From the NCBI GenBank assembly GCA_039923855.1, contig JBDTBW010000085.1, forward strand, positions 1 to 64,000: DNA of 64,000 nt, read 5' to 3'. Shown piece after piece: positions 1 through 8,850 of the stretch. The position numbers and the translations under genes were made by a program. Numbering within the stretch: position 1 is the stretch's first letter; every line of letters begins with the position of its first letter. A model generated the notes under the pieces. It was not told where the DNA came from and did not search any database. It saw only the letters and a list, made by a program, of their open reading frames with translations. Source of the stretch: 66-474 sp039923855 (lineage in GTDB: Bacteria; Pseudomonadota; Gammaproteobacteria; Xanthomonadales; Rhodanobacteraceae).

Positions 1-477
1 GTGAAAACGCGAACGCGGACGATCGCGGGATAAATAGTGAGCAAAACTGGGCCGCGTACTTTACGTTTGAGTGCAGTTAGCTCAGCAAAACTGCTCTAAC
101 ACGACGTACGTGGTCGTACTCGAAAAAGTTGCGGGAGTTTTCACACAGCCTCGGCCGATGCCGAACGTGCGTGCGGCGGAATTATCCGCGCCAACAGCGA
201 GACACTCCACCAACCACGCGTGCGGACCTGCGCGCCCGCCGCTTCCATCATTCACTGCGCCCATCACCCCACCCTCTTGCGGATGTACGAACCAGGTACG
301 GCCCACTCCGCCAGCCGTGCGTGCCGAGCCCTTCGACAGGCTCAGGATAGACTGCGCTTGCGTGGCATGCGAATTGAAGCACATTGCCCTTCAACTCCGG
401 CGCTCGCTGCCGCAAACAAGCTTGAAAGAGCCGCGGCCCATGGTCATCAACCGACTCGTCGCGGTTAACATGCGCAC
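1..477. other. No supported gene; leading intergenic stretch
   Basis: Bases 1-33 read as a short open frame ending in TAA at 31-33 and could be the last codons of a gene lying outside the window, but nothing identifies it. The rest shows no convincing coding frame. Bases 328-356 resemble a fragment of a short repeat (core ccttcgacaggctcagga) that I have seen scattered in other proteobacterial genomes. An imperfect palindrome (acgac...gtcgt) lies near 102-118. I see no clear promoter for the next gene. Confidence 0.4.
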
Positions 478-924
478 ATGGATCTCGTCTTCACCAAAGG
501 CGCCGGCAAGTTCGACCGCATGGAAGTCGTACGGCCCGATGGCATCGTTGAACGCATTGATTGCCCCAAGCAACGGATCGTCCCGCACGACATGGTGCAC
601 TACGCGGTCGAGAGCACGCTGGCGAAGCGCGGATTTCTGGGCCGCGTGCGCGCGGGCGAACGCGCGGACCTGCGCATGCGCTGCGAAGCCGAAAGCGACG
701 GCATTGAACGGCTGGTCGAAGTGATCCAGGGCGACGCGTGGTCGGGCGGCAACAGTCCTCCTGCGGACATGCTGGACCTGTACCGCGTCACCTGCGAAGA
801 ACGCGCATGCCCGATGCTCGACATCGCTGAGCGCGACATCGAAGCCATTCGCGCGCGCATGATTGATCTGACCGTGCAGTGGCGGAAACTCGCGGTTGGG
901 GAAGCGCTGAGGTTGGCGATGTGA
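478..924 (+). CDS. Conserved hypothetical protein, 148 aa
   Basis: I do not recognise a named family. The protein is soluble, with no signal peptide or membrane segment. It opens MDLVFTKGAGKFD and has a charged middle and a helical C-terminal half (about residues 110-148). Three cysteines are spread through it. Codon use and GC bias look native, and the frame is open over its full length. ATG 478 is the first good start, but no clear Shine-Dalgarno precedes it. It stands alone between unassigned DNA and the DUF1499 gene. Confidence 0.75.
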   Translation: MDLVFTKGAGKFDRMEVVRPDGIVERIDCPKQRIVPHDMVHYAVESTLAKRGFLGRVRAGERADLRMRCEAESDGIERLVEVIQGDAWSGGNSPPADMLDLYRVTCEERACPMLDIAERDIEAIRARMIDLTVQWRKLAVGEALRLAM

Positions 925-1053
925 TCGCCGCGATGGCACCGCTCGCGCATTGACCCATCATTGCCTGGCATGGACGTGTCATACATGCCGGAAGTACCAC
1001 CGACACGCCTGCCCAGAGTAGCATCCGCGTTCCCTCACCCCAACGGTGCCACC

Positions 1054-1788
1054 ATGAAATTCGCACTTATCGTTCCCCTGCTGGCGTTGATCGCCATCGT
1101 GCTGCTGCTGGTTTCCGGCCCCGGCGTGCACATGGGCTGGTGGGATTTCATGACCGGTTTCAAATTGCTGAAATGGGCGGCGTTCGCCGGCATCGCGGCC
1201 ATTGTGGTCGGCGTGCTGATGCTGATTGTTCCGGCGACGCGGCGCGGGCATGCCGCGTGGCTGGTCATTTCGATCATCGTCGGACTGTCCGTCGCCTGGA
1301 TGCCGTGGCACTGGTTGCAGCGCGCGCATACGCTGCCACCGATCCACGACATCAGCACCGACACGGCGAATCCGCCGCCCTTCGTAGCGGTGTTGCCGCT
1401 GCGCAAGGGTGCATCCAATCCGGCGGTTTACGGCGGCGCGAAAATTGCGGCGCAGCAACAGGCGGGTTATCCCGACGTCAAGCCGTTGCATCTCGACGTG
1501 GCGCCCGCGCAAGCCTTTCAACGCGCGCTGGCGGCGGCGAAGAAAATGGGCTGGACGATCGATGCGGCGGTGCCCGCCGATGGCCGCATCGAGGCGACAG
1601 CGACGACCGCGTGGTTCGGCTTCAAGGACGACATCGTGGTGCGCGTGCGCGCGGACAGCAGCGGCAGCGTGGTCGATGTGCGCTCGGTGTCGCGTGTCGG
1701 TGAGAGCGATGTCGGCACCAACGCCGCGCGCGTGCGCAAATATCTGCGCGAGATCGCGGATGTCGCGGAACCCGGCGCGCAGGGTTGA
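1054..1788 (+). CDS. DUF1499 domain membrane protein, 244 aa
   Basis: The first ~95 residues hold three hydrophobic segments (about 3-21, 38-60 and 67-85), so the N-terminus is in the inner membrane. The remainder (about 110-240) matches the DUF1499 pattern, including AFQRALAAAKKMGWTI and a glycine/valine-rich strand region. The function of the family is unknown to me. ATG 1054 was preferred to the in-frame ATG at 961 because the extra 31 residues are proline-rich and not hydrophobic, while 1054 starts directly into the first membrane segment. It converges with the DUF2235 gene, with only three bases between the stops. Confidence 0.8.
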   Translation: MKFALIVPLLALIAIVLLLVSGPGVHMGWWDFMTGFKLLKWAAFAGIAAIVVGVLMLIVPATRRGHAAWLVISIIVGLSVAWMPWHWLQRAHTLPPIHDISTDTANPPPFVAVLPLRKGASNPAVYGGAKIAAQQQAGYPDVKPLHLDVAPAQAFQRALAAAKKMGWTIDAAVPADGRIEATATTAWFGFKDDIVVRVRADSSGSVVDVRSVSRVGESDVGTNAARVRKYLREIADVAEPGAQG

Positions 1789-1791
1789 ACC

Positions 1792-2910
1792 TCACGCGAT
1801 CTGCTGGATATCCGGCGGCGCGATCACCACGCCCGTCTGCACAGCTATGAGCAATGACGGCGGCCGGTAATCGGCGACCTCTCGCCAGCGCCGCCACACC
1901 GAATCGTCGATGGTTTCGTTGACGCCGCCGCCGATCACCCGGTTGCAGGGGCGTTTGAACAAGTGGTACAGCCCGTACATGAATTGCCGGTAGGAATCGT
2001 TAGGCGTGGCCGTATAAGCGTCCGGCGCCGGCACGAAAGTCTGGTTGAACGCGAGCCCGGCATCAATCGCCTTGCGTTGCATCCACGCCAATGTAATGTC
2101 CGGCAACGGATCGGGATGACGGCCGGCGCCATCGGCCATCTCGCCGCCGCCGACATCGGAATGCGCGCCGATGAACCAGCGTTGTTCGACCGCGATCGGC
2201 GCAGCGCTCGCCGGCAAGCTGGTCCACTTGGCCGGCATGAAGTCGGCGCGGTGCTCATCCAGGGCGAGCGCCTGGTACGCATGGCTCACGTTGCCGCTCA
2301 GTTCCGTGTCGTGGAAGCGGTAGCGGTTGCGCGCGTAGGGAAACCACGACGCCACATCCGGAATGCCGAGTTCACCGACGGTCTCCCACACGCCGATGAA
2401 ATGGATCCCGATCTCACGTGAATACCGCGCGCGAAATGCGGCCGTCTGCGGATCATCGTAAGCAGTGTTTTTTTCGTACAGCGCGTACGCAGCATCGACC
2501 GCCGCCGAGGTGACCTGCCCGTTCGCATCCGGCTTCAGCAATCCGCATTTGTGGATCAGCCCGGATACGCTGCGCGCCGCATAGGCGCCGCGGCTGAAGC
2601 CGAATAGCCAGACCTCGTCGTCGTCTCGCCAATGTTGCGCAAGCCATTGATAGCCTTGCTTGACACTCCCGGCTAAACCGCGCCCGAACGCGCCTCCCAG
2701 GAGGTGCCCCAAGCCCGGTTCGACGCCAACGCCGGCCAGATATTCGCTGACCTGTTCGCGACCTGATGTGTCACTCGCGGCGATCAATTTCCACAAGCGC
2801 TCGACGTTGGTCTGGGTCTCGGCCTTGCTCCAGGTACCGTCGAACAGGATCACCAATCGGCGTAACGGCAAATCGCGAAGTGTCCGCGTGCGATCGGGAA
2901 TCGACGCCAT
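1792..2910 (-). CDS. DUF2235 alpha/beta-hydrolase (Tle1-like lipase fold), 372 aa
   Basis: The protein begins with the family strand ILFDGTW (about residues 21-27) and carries the serine-hydrolase elbow GFSRGAYAAR (about 104-113), the G-x-S-x-G motif of DUF2235 proteins. A later SDVGGGE segment probably supplies the acidic residue or part of the active site. Some family members are type VI secretion phospholipase effectors, but no secretion, VgrG or immunity gene is nearby, so that role is not supported. ATG 2910 gives the start MASIPDR; the longer open frame upstream runs through a repeat element. No signal peptide is visible. Confidence 0.8.
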   Translation of the reverse strand: MASIPDRTRTLRDLPLRRLVILFDGTWSKAETQTNVERLWKLIAASDTSGREQVSEYLAGVGVEPGLGHLLGGAFGRGLAGSVKQGYQWLAQHWRDDDEVWLFGFSRGAYAARSVSGLIHKCGLLKPDANGQVTSAAVDAAYALYEKNTAYDDPQTAAFRARYSREIGIHFIGVWETVGELGIPDVASWFPYARNRYRFHDTELSGNVSHAYQALALDEHRADFMPAKWTSLPASAAPIAVEQRWFIGAHSDVGGGEMADGAGRHPDPLPDITLAWMQRKAIDAGLAFNQTFVPAPDAYTATPNDSYRQFMYGLYHLFKRPCNRVIGGGVNETIDDSVWRRWREVADYRPPSLLIAVQTGVVIAPPDIQQIA

Positions 2911-2913
2911 GCG

Positions 2914-3112
2914 AGAAACCTCTGAAGAAGCGTAGCGAGCGAAGCCAGGTTGCGCGCCGCAGGAGCGCAGGAAGCGGAGTGTACACGTCAGTACATGAGC
3001 ATTCCTTGGCCCCAAAGCGGTACATCCATGTACCGGGCCTGATCCGAGCAACGCCGGCGCGCGACGTAATGATTGGATCAGGCCGAGCGCAGTAGCTTAT
3101 CTAGAGGTTTCT
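2914..3112. repeat. ~200 bp element with terminal inverted repeats (MITE-like)
   Basis: The 10-mer agaaacctct at 2914-2923 is repeated exactly in inverted orientation (agaggtttct) at 3103-3112. Inside are a palindrome around ggtacatccatgtacc (about 3020-3036) and paired ggatcagg/cctgatcc blocks. No coding capacity is evident. The right end runs over the purF stop codon at 3111-3113. Size and ends suggest a non-autonomous mobile element or a structured repeat; only one copy is in the window. Confidence 0.45.
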
Positions 3113-4583
3113 ACGCGCGCCGCTGCGCCTTGGCTTGATCCGAGCGCGCAAACTCGAGTTGCTGAAGATATTCCGGCTCGACGCCGGTGACGTACTTGCC
3201 GGAGAAACACGAATCGTCGAAGTGGGTCAACTTCTCGTTGCCCTCGGCAACCGCGTCGCGCAAGTCATCGAGGTCTTGATACACCAGCCAGTCGGCGCCG
3301 ATCAACTTCTGGATTTCCTCGACGCTGCGGTCATGCGCGACGAGTTCGGTCGCGGCCGGCATGTCGATGCCATATACATTCGGATAGCGCACCGGCGGCG
3401 CAGCGGAGGCGAAATAGACCTTGTTGGCGCCGGCCTCGCGCGCCATCTGCACGATCTGTTTGGACGTGGTGCCGCGCACGATCGAATCGTCCACCAGCAA
3501 CACATTCTTGCCGCGGAACTCCAGCGGAATCGGATTCAACTTGCGCCGCACCGAACGCACGCGCTCGCCCTGCCCCGGCATGATGAAGGTGCGGCCGATG
3601 TAGCGGTTCTTGACGAAGCCCTCGCGGAACGGCACGCCCAGCGCCGCCGCCAACGTGCTGCCGGCGGTGCGCGAGGTGTCAGGGATCGGTATCACAGCGT
3701 CGATATCGTGATCGGGACGTTCGCGCAGTATCTTCGCGGCCAGCTTTTCGCCCATGCGCAAGCGCGCCTTGTATACCGACACGTCCTCGATCATCGAATC
3801 GGGACGGGCCAGATACACGTATTCGAAAATGCACGGCGCGTGCACCGCGCCTTCCGAACACTTGCGCGAGAACACATTGCCGTCGAAATCGACGAACACC
3901 GCCTCGCCTGGCGCGATATCGCGCACGCGCTTGAAACCCAGGATATCGAACGCGACCGACTCGGATGCGACCGCGACCTCCTTGCCCGCAGGCGTCGTGC
4001 GCTCGCCCAACACCAATGGGCGGATGCCGTGCGGATCGCGGAATGCAAGCAACCCGTAATCAAGGATCAGCGCGATGCAGGCGTACCCGCCCTTGGCGCG
4101 CGCGTGCACACCGGCGACGGCTTTGAACAAATGATCCGGGGTCAGCGCGTTGCGTTCCTGGATCTGCAATTCGTGCGCCAAGATGTTGAGCAGCACTTCC
4201 GAGTCGGAATCGGTGTTGATGTGGCGGCGATCGTCCTCGAACATTTCGCGCCGCAACTCATCCGTGTTGATCAGATTGCCATTGTGCGCGAACGCGATGC
4301 CGTAGGGCGAGTTGACGTAGAACGGCTGCGCCTCTTCCGAATTTTCGGCGCCGGCGGTCGGATAGCGGCAATGGCCGATGCCTGCGTGGCCGCGCAGTTC
4401 GCGCATATCCTGCGCGCTGAACACATCGCGCACGAGGCCCGGCCCGCGATGCAGACGCAGACGGCCGTCGTCGACGGTGGCGATGCCGGCGGCGTCCTGG
4501 CCGCGATGCTGCAAAACGGTCAGGCCGTCGTACAGCGCGGTCGCGACTTCGGTTCTGCCGACGATGCCGATGATTCCGCACAT
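3111..4583 (-). CDS. purF: Amidophosphoribosyltransferase, 490 aa
   Basis: This enzyme makes phosphoribosylamine from PRPP and glutamine, the first committed step of purine synthesis. After removal of Met1 the N-terminal nucleophile is Cys2 in MCGIIGIVG, the start of the class II glutamine amidotransferase domain (about 2-240). The phosphoribosyltransferase domain follows, with the PRPP loop VLLVDDSIVRGTTS near residues 360-373. ATG 4583 is fixed by the need for Cys2; the 40 codons upstream in the same frame are translated repeat DNA. It lies downstream of cvpA, as in most gammaproteobacteria, separated by a palindromic repeat. Its stop lies in the right end of the inverted-repeat element. 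Confidence 0.98.
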   Translation of the reverse strand: MCGIIGIVGRTEVATALYDGLTVLQHRGQDAAGIATVDDGRLRLHRGPGLVRDVFSAQDMRELRGHAGIGHCRYPTAGAENSEEAQPFYVNSPYGIAFAHNGNLINTDELRREMFEDDRRHINTDSDSEVLLNILAHELQIQERNALTPDHLFKAVAGVHARAKGGYACIALILDYGLLAFRDPHGIRPLVLGERTTPAGKEVAVASESVAFDILGFKRVRDIAPGEAVFVDFDGNVFSRKCSEGAVHAPCIFEYVYLARPDSMIEDVSVYKARLRMGEKLAAKILRERPDHDIDAVIPIPDTSRTAGSTLAAALGVPFREGFVKNRYIGRTFIMPGQGERVRSVRRKLNPIPLEFRGKNVLLVDDSIVRGTTSKQIVQMAREAGANKVYFASAAPPVRYPNVYGIDMPAATELVAHDRSVEEIQKLIGADWLVYQDLDDLRDAVAEGNEKLTHFDDSCFSGKYVTGVEPEYLQQLEFARSDQAKAQRRA

Positions 4584-4611
4584 GGGAAGCGACTCGGTGA
4601 TGCCTTGGGGT

Positions 4612-4665
4612 TTTTCCTTCTCCCTCCGGGAGAAGGTGGTCCGAAGGGCCGGATGAGGGTTCGAT
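4612..4665. repeat. REP-like palindrome between cvpA and purF
   Basis: The palindrome ccttctccctccgggagaagg occupies 4616-4636 and is followed by gccggatgagggttcg at 4649-4664. The same two-part design recurs elsewhere in the window (10898, 17948, 24945, 32018, 40661, 43808). It lies in the 5' untranslated region of purF, where a stem-loop could affect readthrough from cvpA or mRNA stability. Confidence 0.75.
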
Positions 4666-4727
4666 GGCGAGAAAGGGTTTTCGACCCGGCTATTGTCCCA
4701 CATCCGTCAAACGCCATCGTGACGGCA

Positions 4728-5336
4728 TCAACCGCCGCGATGGCCAACTGCATCCTTGTTGGCCGTTGGCGTGACGCCCTGCGACGCCGCGGGCACAGGT
4801 TGCGGTCCCGATATGGGTGCGCGCGGCACCACCGGCAACGCCCGCGCGTCGAGCTTGAGATATTGCGTGACTTCCGCTGGCAGATGCTGCGACAGCCAGC
4901 CCGCGCTTTGTTCGAAACCCGGCATCAATTGCGATTGTTTCCACCAGGGTTCGCGCGGCGCAACGGTGAAGCCCAGTACCAGCACCGCCGCGGTCACCAG
5001 CAGCACACCGCGCGCCAATCCGAAAATCATGCCCAGCGTGCGGTCGCTGCCGGACAATCCGCTGCCGCGCATCAGCACGCGTAAACCCCAACCGAGCAAC
5101 GCGCCAATGATCAGCACCCCGAGAAAACAGGTGAGATATCCGGCGACGGCCCGCGCCGCCGGTTCGTGCAGCCATCTGCCGTACCACGAGGCGACCGTTT
5201 CACCGAACGCCCACGCCACCCAGAACGCGGCGATCCAGCAGATCAGCGCCAGCACTTCGGCAACGAGCCCGCGCCACAATCCGAACAGCACCGAGAGGGC
5301 AAGCACCGACAAGATGACGAAATCGGCGCCGTTCAT
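4728..5336 (-). CDS. cvpA: CvpA family membrane protein, 202 aa
   Basis: The family is required for colicin V production in E. coli and is linked to envelope homeostasis; its biochemical role is not settled. Four hydrophobic segments (about residues 5-25, 28-45, 65-88 and 105-125) precede a polar C-terminal tail rich in proline and alanine. MNGADFVIL at ATG 5336 is the usual family start. The gene sits between dedD and purF, the order seen across Gammaproteobacteria. It is transcribed with them on the minus strand. Confidence 0.93.
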   Translation of the reverse strand: MNGADFVILSVLALSVLFGLWRGLVAEVLALICWIAAFWVAWAFGETVASWYGRWLHEPAARAVAGYLTCFLGVLIIGALLGWGLRVLMRGSGLSGSDRTLGMIFGLARGVLLVTAAVLVLGFTVAPREPWWKQSQLMPGFEQSAGWLSQHLPAEVTQYLKLDARALPVVPRAPISGPQPVPAASQGVTPTANKDAVGHRGG

Positions 5337-5582
5337 GACTGGAAAAATGCTTTTGACAATCCACGGCGCAGCGTGGCTTGGCGCCATTTCCACTCGGCAT
5401 CCTGCCTCGTCCGGAATCTCGGCTCGCCGTGCCATTCAAGGCGTGGCGAAAGCGCCTTGATACCGCCCCCTTGAGTCAAGGAGGCAACAAAAAATTTGCA
5501 CCGCAAGTTTTTCGTGGGGGTTGTGGGAGTTCGGCAGGATTCAACGAAGCTTGGAGGGATGGGCATTTATCTGGCTCATGCC
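5337..5582. other. Intergenic region with a dispersed 38 bp repeat
   Basis: No gene is supported. Bases 5377-5414 (core tcggcatcctgcctc) match segments at 12557-12594 and 45366-45404, so this is one of three copies of a short dispersed repeat. An imperfect palindrome (ccttgagtcaagg) lies at about 5470-5482. Confidence 0.5.
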
Positions 5583-6548
5583 TTACATCGAAGTGACGAC
5601 CACGCCGCTGATCTTCATCTTCGCGGCGATCTGCGTGCGCAACTGTTCGGCGGATCCGCGATCGTTGACCGGGCCGGCGCGCACCCGCCACAACTTGCCA
5701 TTGCCGGACGGAATGTCGTCCACGTAACCATCGAAGCCGAGTGCGCGCAATTTGTCGCGCAGCATGTTGGCGTCGCTCTCGCTGCCGAACGCGCCCAACT
5801 GCACGGCCCAGCCGCCGGCGCGATTGGCCGGCACAGCGGCAGATGGCGCGTCTTTGGTCTGATTGGTCGCGGTGGCGGCCAAAGAAATCGGTACGTCCGG
5901 CTCCGCGCCCTTCAATTTCAGGCGCGCGGCTTCGGCGGCGGCGCGATCGGCGAAGGGGCCCGCGCTGACCCGCGTGGCCGGCTTGCCTTGATATGTGGTG
6001 CTCTCGCCGTGCGCCGGATAACCCATTTTCCCGATCCTGGCGATCAACCTGTCGGCGTTGCCATGATTGGCATACACGCCAAGATTCAAACTGAAGGCGC
6101 CATTCGCTGCGGCGCCGGCACCGCCGGGCAGCGGTGGCGCCGGAGCCGTTGGCGGCGCGGGCTTGGCGACCTGCGGTGCAGGCATCGTGTTCGCGGCCGG
6201 CGCGGGTTTTGCCGCAGGCACCGTCACGACACTGGCCGCGGGCGCAGGTTTCGACGGCGCGACATTCAAATTCTGCGGCGCAGTCGTCAGCGCGGGTGTG
6301 GCCGCGTCGATGTTCACGGTAGCGACATGATCGGGATCGCTCGAGCCCGCATTCGCGCTGGCGCTGTCCGGGCCGACGTCCAGCGTCTTCGTTTTCAGTT
6401 GCGCGTCGGGTTGGTCGGGGATGTTCAGGCTGACAGATTGTTCGCCGCTGGATTTGCGCGAGGAAGAGAACAGCATCGGCACGAAGATGATCGCCAGAGC
6501 AATCAGCACGGCCGCGCCGAGCAGACGGGTTTTCAAGGCGGGCTCCAT
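5583..6548 (-). CDS. dedD: DedD-like SPOR-domain protein with two SPOR repeats, 321 aa
   Basis: SPOR proteins bind denuded glycan strands of septal peptidoglycan, and DedD acts in late cell division. A single N-terminal membrane anchor (about residues 8-28, short cytoplasmic start MEPALKTR) is followed by a long Ala/Pro linker (about 40-145). Two SPOR-like units then appear: one around 150-215 (GAFSLNLGVYANHG) and the typical C-terminal one around 240-320 (WAVQLGAFGSESDA). E. coli DedD has one, so the tandem arrangement is a notable difference. The position between folC and cvpA supports the name. Confidence 0.88.
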   Translation of the reverse strand: MEPALKTRLLGAAVLIALAIIFVPMLFSSSRKSSGEQSVSLNIPDQPDAQLKTKTLDVGPDSASANAGSSDPDHVATVNIDAATPALTTAPQNLNVAPSKPAPAASVVTVPAAKPAPAANTMPAPQVAKPAPPTAPAPPLPGGAGAAANGAFSLNLGVYANHGNADRLIARIGKMGYPAHGESTTYQGKPATRVSAGPFADRAAAEAARLKLKGAEPDVPISLAATATNQTKDAPSAAVPANRAGGWAVQLGAFGSESDANMLRDKLRALGFDGYVDDIPSGNGKLWRVRAGPVNDRGSAEQLRTQIAAKMKISGVVVTSM

Positions 6549-6636
6549 ATCAGGACCTCTCGGACACCTAATTCAAATCTTCATTTTTTGCTTCGCGCCA
6601 TCCATGACTCGCCCCCGCGATCGGACGACGTTGCGA

Positions 6637-7941
6637 TTATACGCGGCCTAAGCGCAGTACCGTAGCCACCACGAAAAACGAGCCAAACGCGAGGATGCGG
6701 CCGCCGTGCTTGGCGCGTTCGCGCGCCGATGACAAGGCGGCGGCGACGTCGGCGAATTCGCTGCATGGCGCATCCTGTAACGCCGCACGCAACTTGCCGG
6801 CGAGTTGTATCGACGTAAGTCCGCGCGGCGAATCCGCGCCGAGCCCCGCCAGGTACCAATGCTCGATGCGTCCGCCCACGGCGGTCACGATACCCGCAAC
6901 ATCCTTGTCGGCCAGCGCGCCGAACACCGCGTGGGTCGCGCCTTCGATACGGTGATCGTCCAGCCAGCGCGCCAATTCACGCGCGGCTTGCGGGTTGTGC
7001 GCGACATCGACGACCACCTCGGGATTTTCTCCGGCGCGTTGCAAGCGTCCATCGATGCGCGCATCGCGCACGCCCTGTGCGATCGCGCATGGATTCCAGG
7101 GGAGCTTGTCGCGCAACGCGTAGAGCGCGGCGATCGCCGCAGCGGCGTTGTCGATCTGGCTGGGCGCAGCGAGCTGCGGCATCGGCAGATTCGTTAACGC
7201 GGATTCCTTGTCGTTTGATGGCAACCACGACCACATGTCGTCATGCCGCCGCGCTTCGAAATCCATACCGGCGCGTGACATCTTCGCGCCGATCCGCCGC
7301 GCTTCATCCAGCAGACTTTGCGGCGGATCGCGCTCGCCAATGACCGCCGGCCGCCCTTTTCGGAAAATGCCGGCCTTCTCGCGGCCGATTGCCTCGCGAT
7401 CGTTGCCCAGGTATTCCATGTGATCCAGATCGACCGTGGTGACGATCGCGCAATCGGCGTCGATGAGATTCACCGCGTCAAGACGCCCGCCCAACCCCAC
7501 TTCCAGCAACGCGACATCGAGATTGGCGCGCGCGAAGAGATCGAACGCCGCCAGCGTGCCGAACTCGAAATAGGTCAAGGGAATCGTATTTTTTGATTCG
7601 GCGCCACGCGCCGCCTCGATCCGATCGAACGATGCGATCAATGCATCGTCATCCGCTTCGACCCCGGCAATCCGCACCCGCTCGTTGTAACGTTCGAGAT
7701 GCGGCGAGGTGTATGCACCCACGCGCAATCCGCCCGCGCTCAGCATCGCTTCCAGAAGCGCGACGGTCGAACCCTTGCCATTGGTGCCGCCGACCGTGAT
7801 TACGATCGGCGCGGGTTGCGGCGCGCCCATCCGCCGCCACACCTCGCGCACCCGCTCGAGACCCATGTCGATCGTCAGCGCATGCAGGCGCTGCTGGTAG
7901 TCCAGCCAGCCGGCGAAATCGCGCGCCACGGGTTGGTTCAA
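6637..7941 (-). CDS. folC: Bifunctional dihydrofolate synthase/folylpolyglutamate synthase, 434 aa
   Basis: FolC adds glutamate to dihydropteroate and then to tetrahydrofolate, using ATP. The Mur-ligase type P-loop ITVGGTNGKGSTVALL is near residues 47-62, the metal-binding ATTVDLDHMEYLG region near 163-176, and the C-terminal domain has VVDVAHNPQAA near 310. Length matches the family (about 420-440 aa). The start overlaps the accD stop by four bases (ATGA), so translation of the two is probably coupled. Confidence 0.96.
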   Translation of the reverse strand: MNQPVARDFAGWLDYQQRLHALTIDMGLERVREVWRRMGAPQPAPIVITVGGTNGKGSTVALLEAMLSAGGLRVGAYTSPHLERYNERVRIAGVEADDDALIASFDRIEAARGAESKNTIPLTYFEFGTLAAFDLFARANLDVALLEVGLGGRLDAVNLIDADCAIVTTVDLDHMEYLGNDREAIGREKAGIFRKGRPAVIGERDPPQSLLDEARRIGAKMSRAGMDFEARRHDDMWSWLPSNDKESALTNLPMPQLAAPSQIDNAAAAIAALYALRDKLPWNPCAIAQGVRDARIDGRLQRAGENPEVVVDVAHNPQAARELARWLDDHRIEGATHAVFGALADKDVAGIVTAVGGRIEHWYLAGLGADSPRGLTSIQLAGKLRAALQDAPCSEFADVAAALSSARERAKHGGRILAFGSFFVVATVLRLGRV

Positions 7942-8804
7942 GCTGCCTTCGGCCGCCGCAGCATGATCGCCAGCAAATCCGCAATCCGGTCGCGCAGCTC
8001 GCGTCGATCGACGATCAGATCGATCGCGCCGTGTTCGAGCAGGAATTCGGAGCGCTGGAACCCTTCCGGCAGTGTTTCGCGCACCGTCTGCTCGATCACG
8101 CGCGGGCCGGCAAAACCGATCAGCGCCTTGGGTTCGCCGATATTGATATCACCGAGCATGCCAAGGCTCGCAGACACGCCGCCGGTGGTCGGATGGGTCA
8201 GCACGGAAATATACGGCAAGCCCGCCTCGCGGAGGCGTCCGAGCGCGGCCGCGGTCTTGGCCATCTGCATCAGCGACAATAGACCTTCCTGCATCCGCGC
8301 GCCGCCGGTCGCGGAGAAACACACCAGCGGCGTTTTTTCCGCGAGCGCAAGTTCGGCTGCGCGGGTGAACTTCTCGCCGACCACCGAACCCATCGAACCG
8401 CCCAAGTACGAAAACTCGAAGGCGCAAGCCGCCAGCGGCATCGATTTCAGGGTGCCGCGCCTCGCGACCAGCGCATCTTTTTCGCCGGAGGATTTCTGCG
8501 CCGCGACGATGCGGTCGCGATAACGTTTTGAGTCCCGAAATTTCAGCGCATCGATTGGCTCTAGATTGGCGGCGATCTCGACGCCGCTGCCTTCGTCGAG
8601 GAAGCTGGTCAGCCGCGCACGCGCGCCGATCGGATGATGGTGTCCGCACTTGGGACACACCATCAGGTTGCGCTCCAGTTCCGGCGCATACAAAACGGTG
8701 CCGCAGCCGGCGCACTTCTCCCACACGCCTTCGGGCACCTTGCCCTTGGCGCCGGCGTTCTGCGTGCGGATGCGCGGGGTCATCAGTTTCTGCAGCCAGG
8801 TCAT
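7938..8804 (-). CDS. accD: Acetyl-CoA carboxylase carboxyltransferase subunit beta, 288 aa
   Basis: AccD pairs with AccA to transfer carboxyl from biotin-BCCP to acetyl-CoA, making malonyl-CoA for fatty-acid synthesis. The N-terminal zinc ribbon has Cys31, Cys34, Cys50 and Cys53 (CAGC and CPKC). The carboxyltransferase crotonase fold follows, with FSATGGARMQEG near 160-171 and the glycine-rich GGVSASLGM loop. The length is typical. It lies 46 bases downstream of trpA and overlaps folC, the same order as in Xanthomonas and Pseudomonas. Confidence 0.98.
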   Translation of the reverse strand: MTWLQKLMTPRIRTQNAGAKGKVPEGVWEKCAGCGTVLYAPELERNLMVCPKCGHHHPIGARARLTSFLDEGSGVEIAANLEPIDALKFRDSKRYRDRIVAAQKSSGEKDALVARRGTLKSMPLAACAFEFSYLGGSMGSVVGEKFTRAAELALAEKTPLVCFSATGGARMQEGLLSLMQMAKTAAALGRLREAGLPYISVLTHPTTGGVSASLGMLGDINIGEPKALIGFAGPRVIEQTVRETLPEGFQRSEFLLEHGAIDLIVDRRELRDRIADLLAIMLRRPKAA

Positions 8805-8850
8805 AACTTGGACCGCTCAACAATTCCCTAGAATACAACGACGGATGAAA

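Noticed and set aside
1792..2910. Type VI secretion effector call for the DUF2235 protein
   Set aside because: No VgrG, Hcp, immunity or adaptor gene is adjacent, so only the hydrolase fold is claimed.
3135..5084. Open frame of 649 codons on the plus strand, opposite purF and cvpA
   Set aside because: It is the antisense shadow of purF in GC-rich DNA; the minus-strand frame has clear family motifs, while this one is a His/Arg-rich mix with no family.
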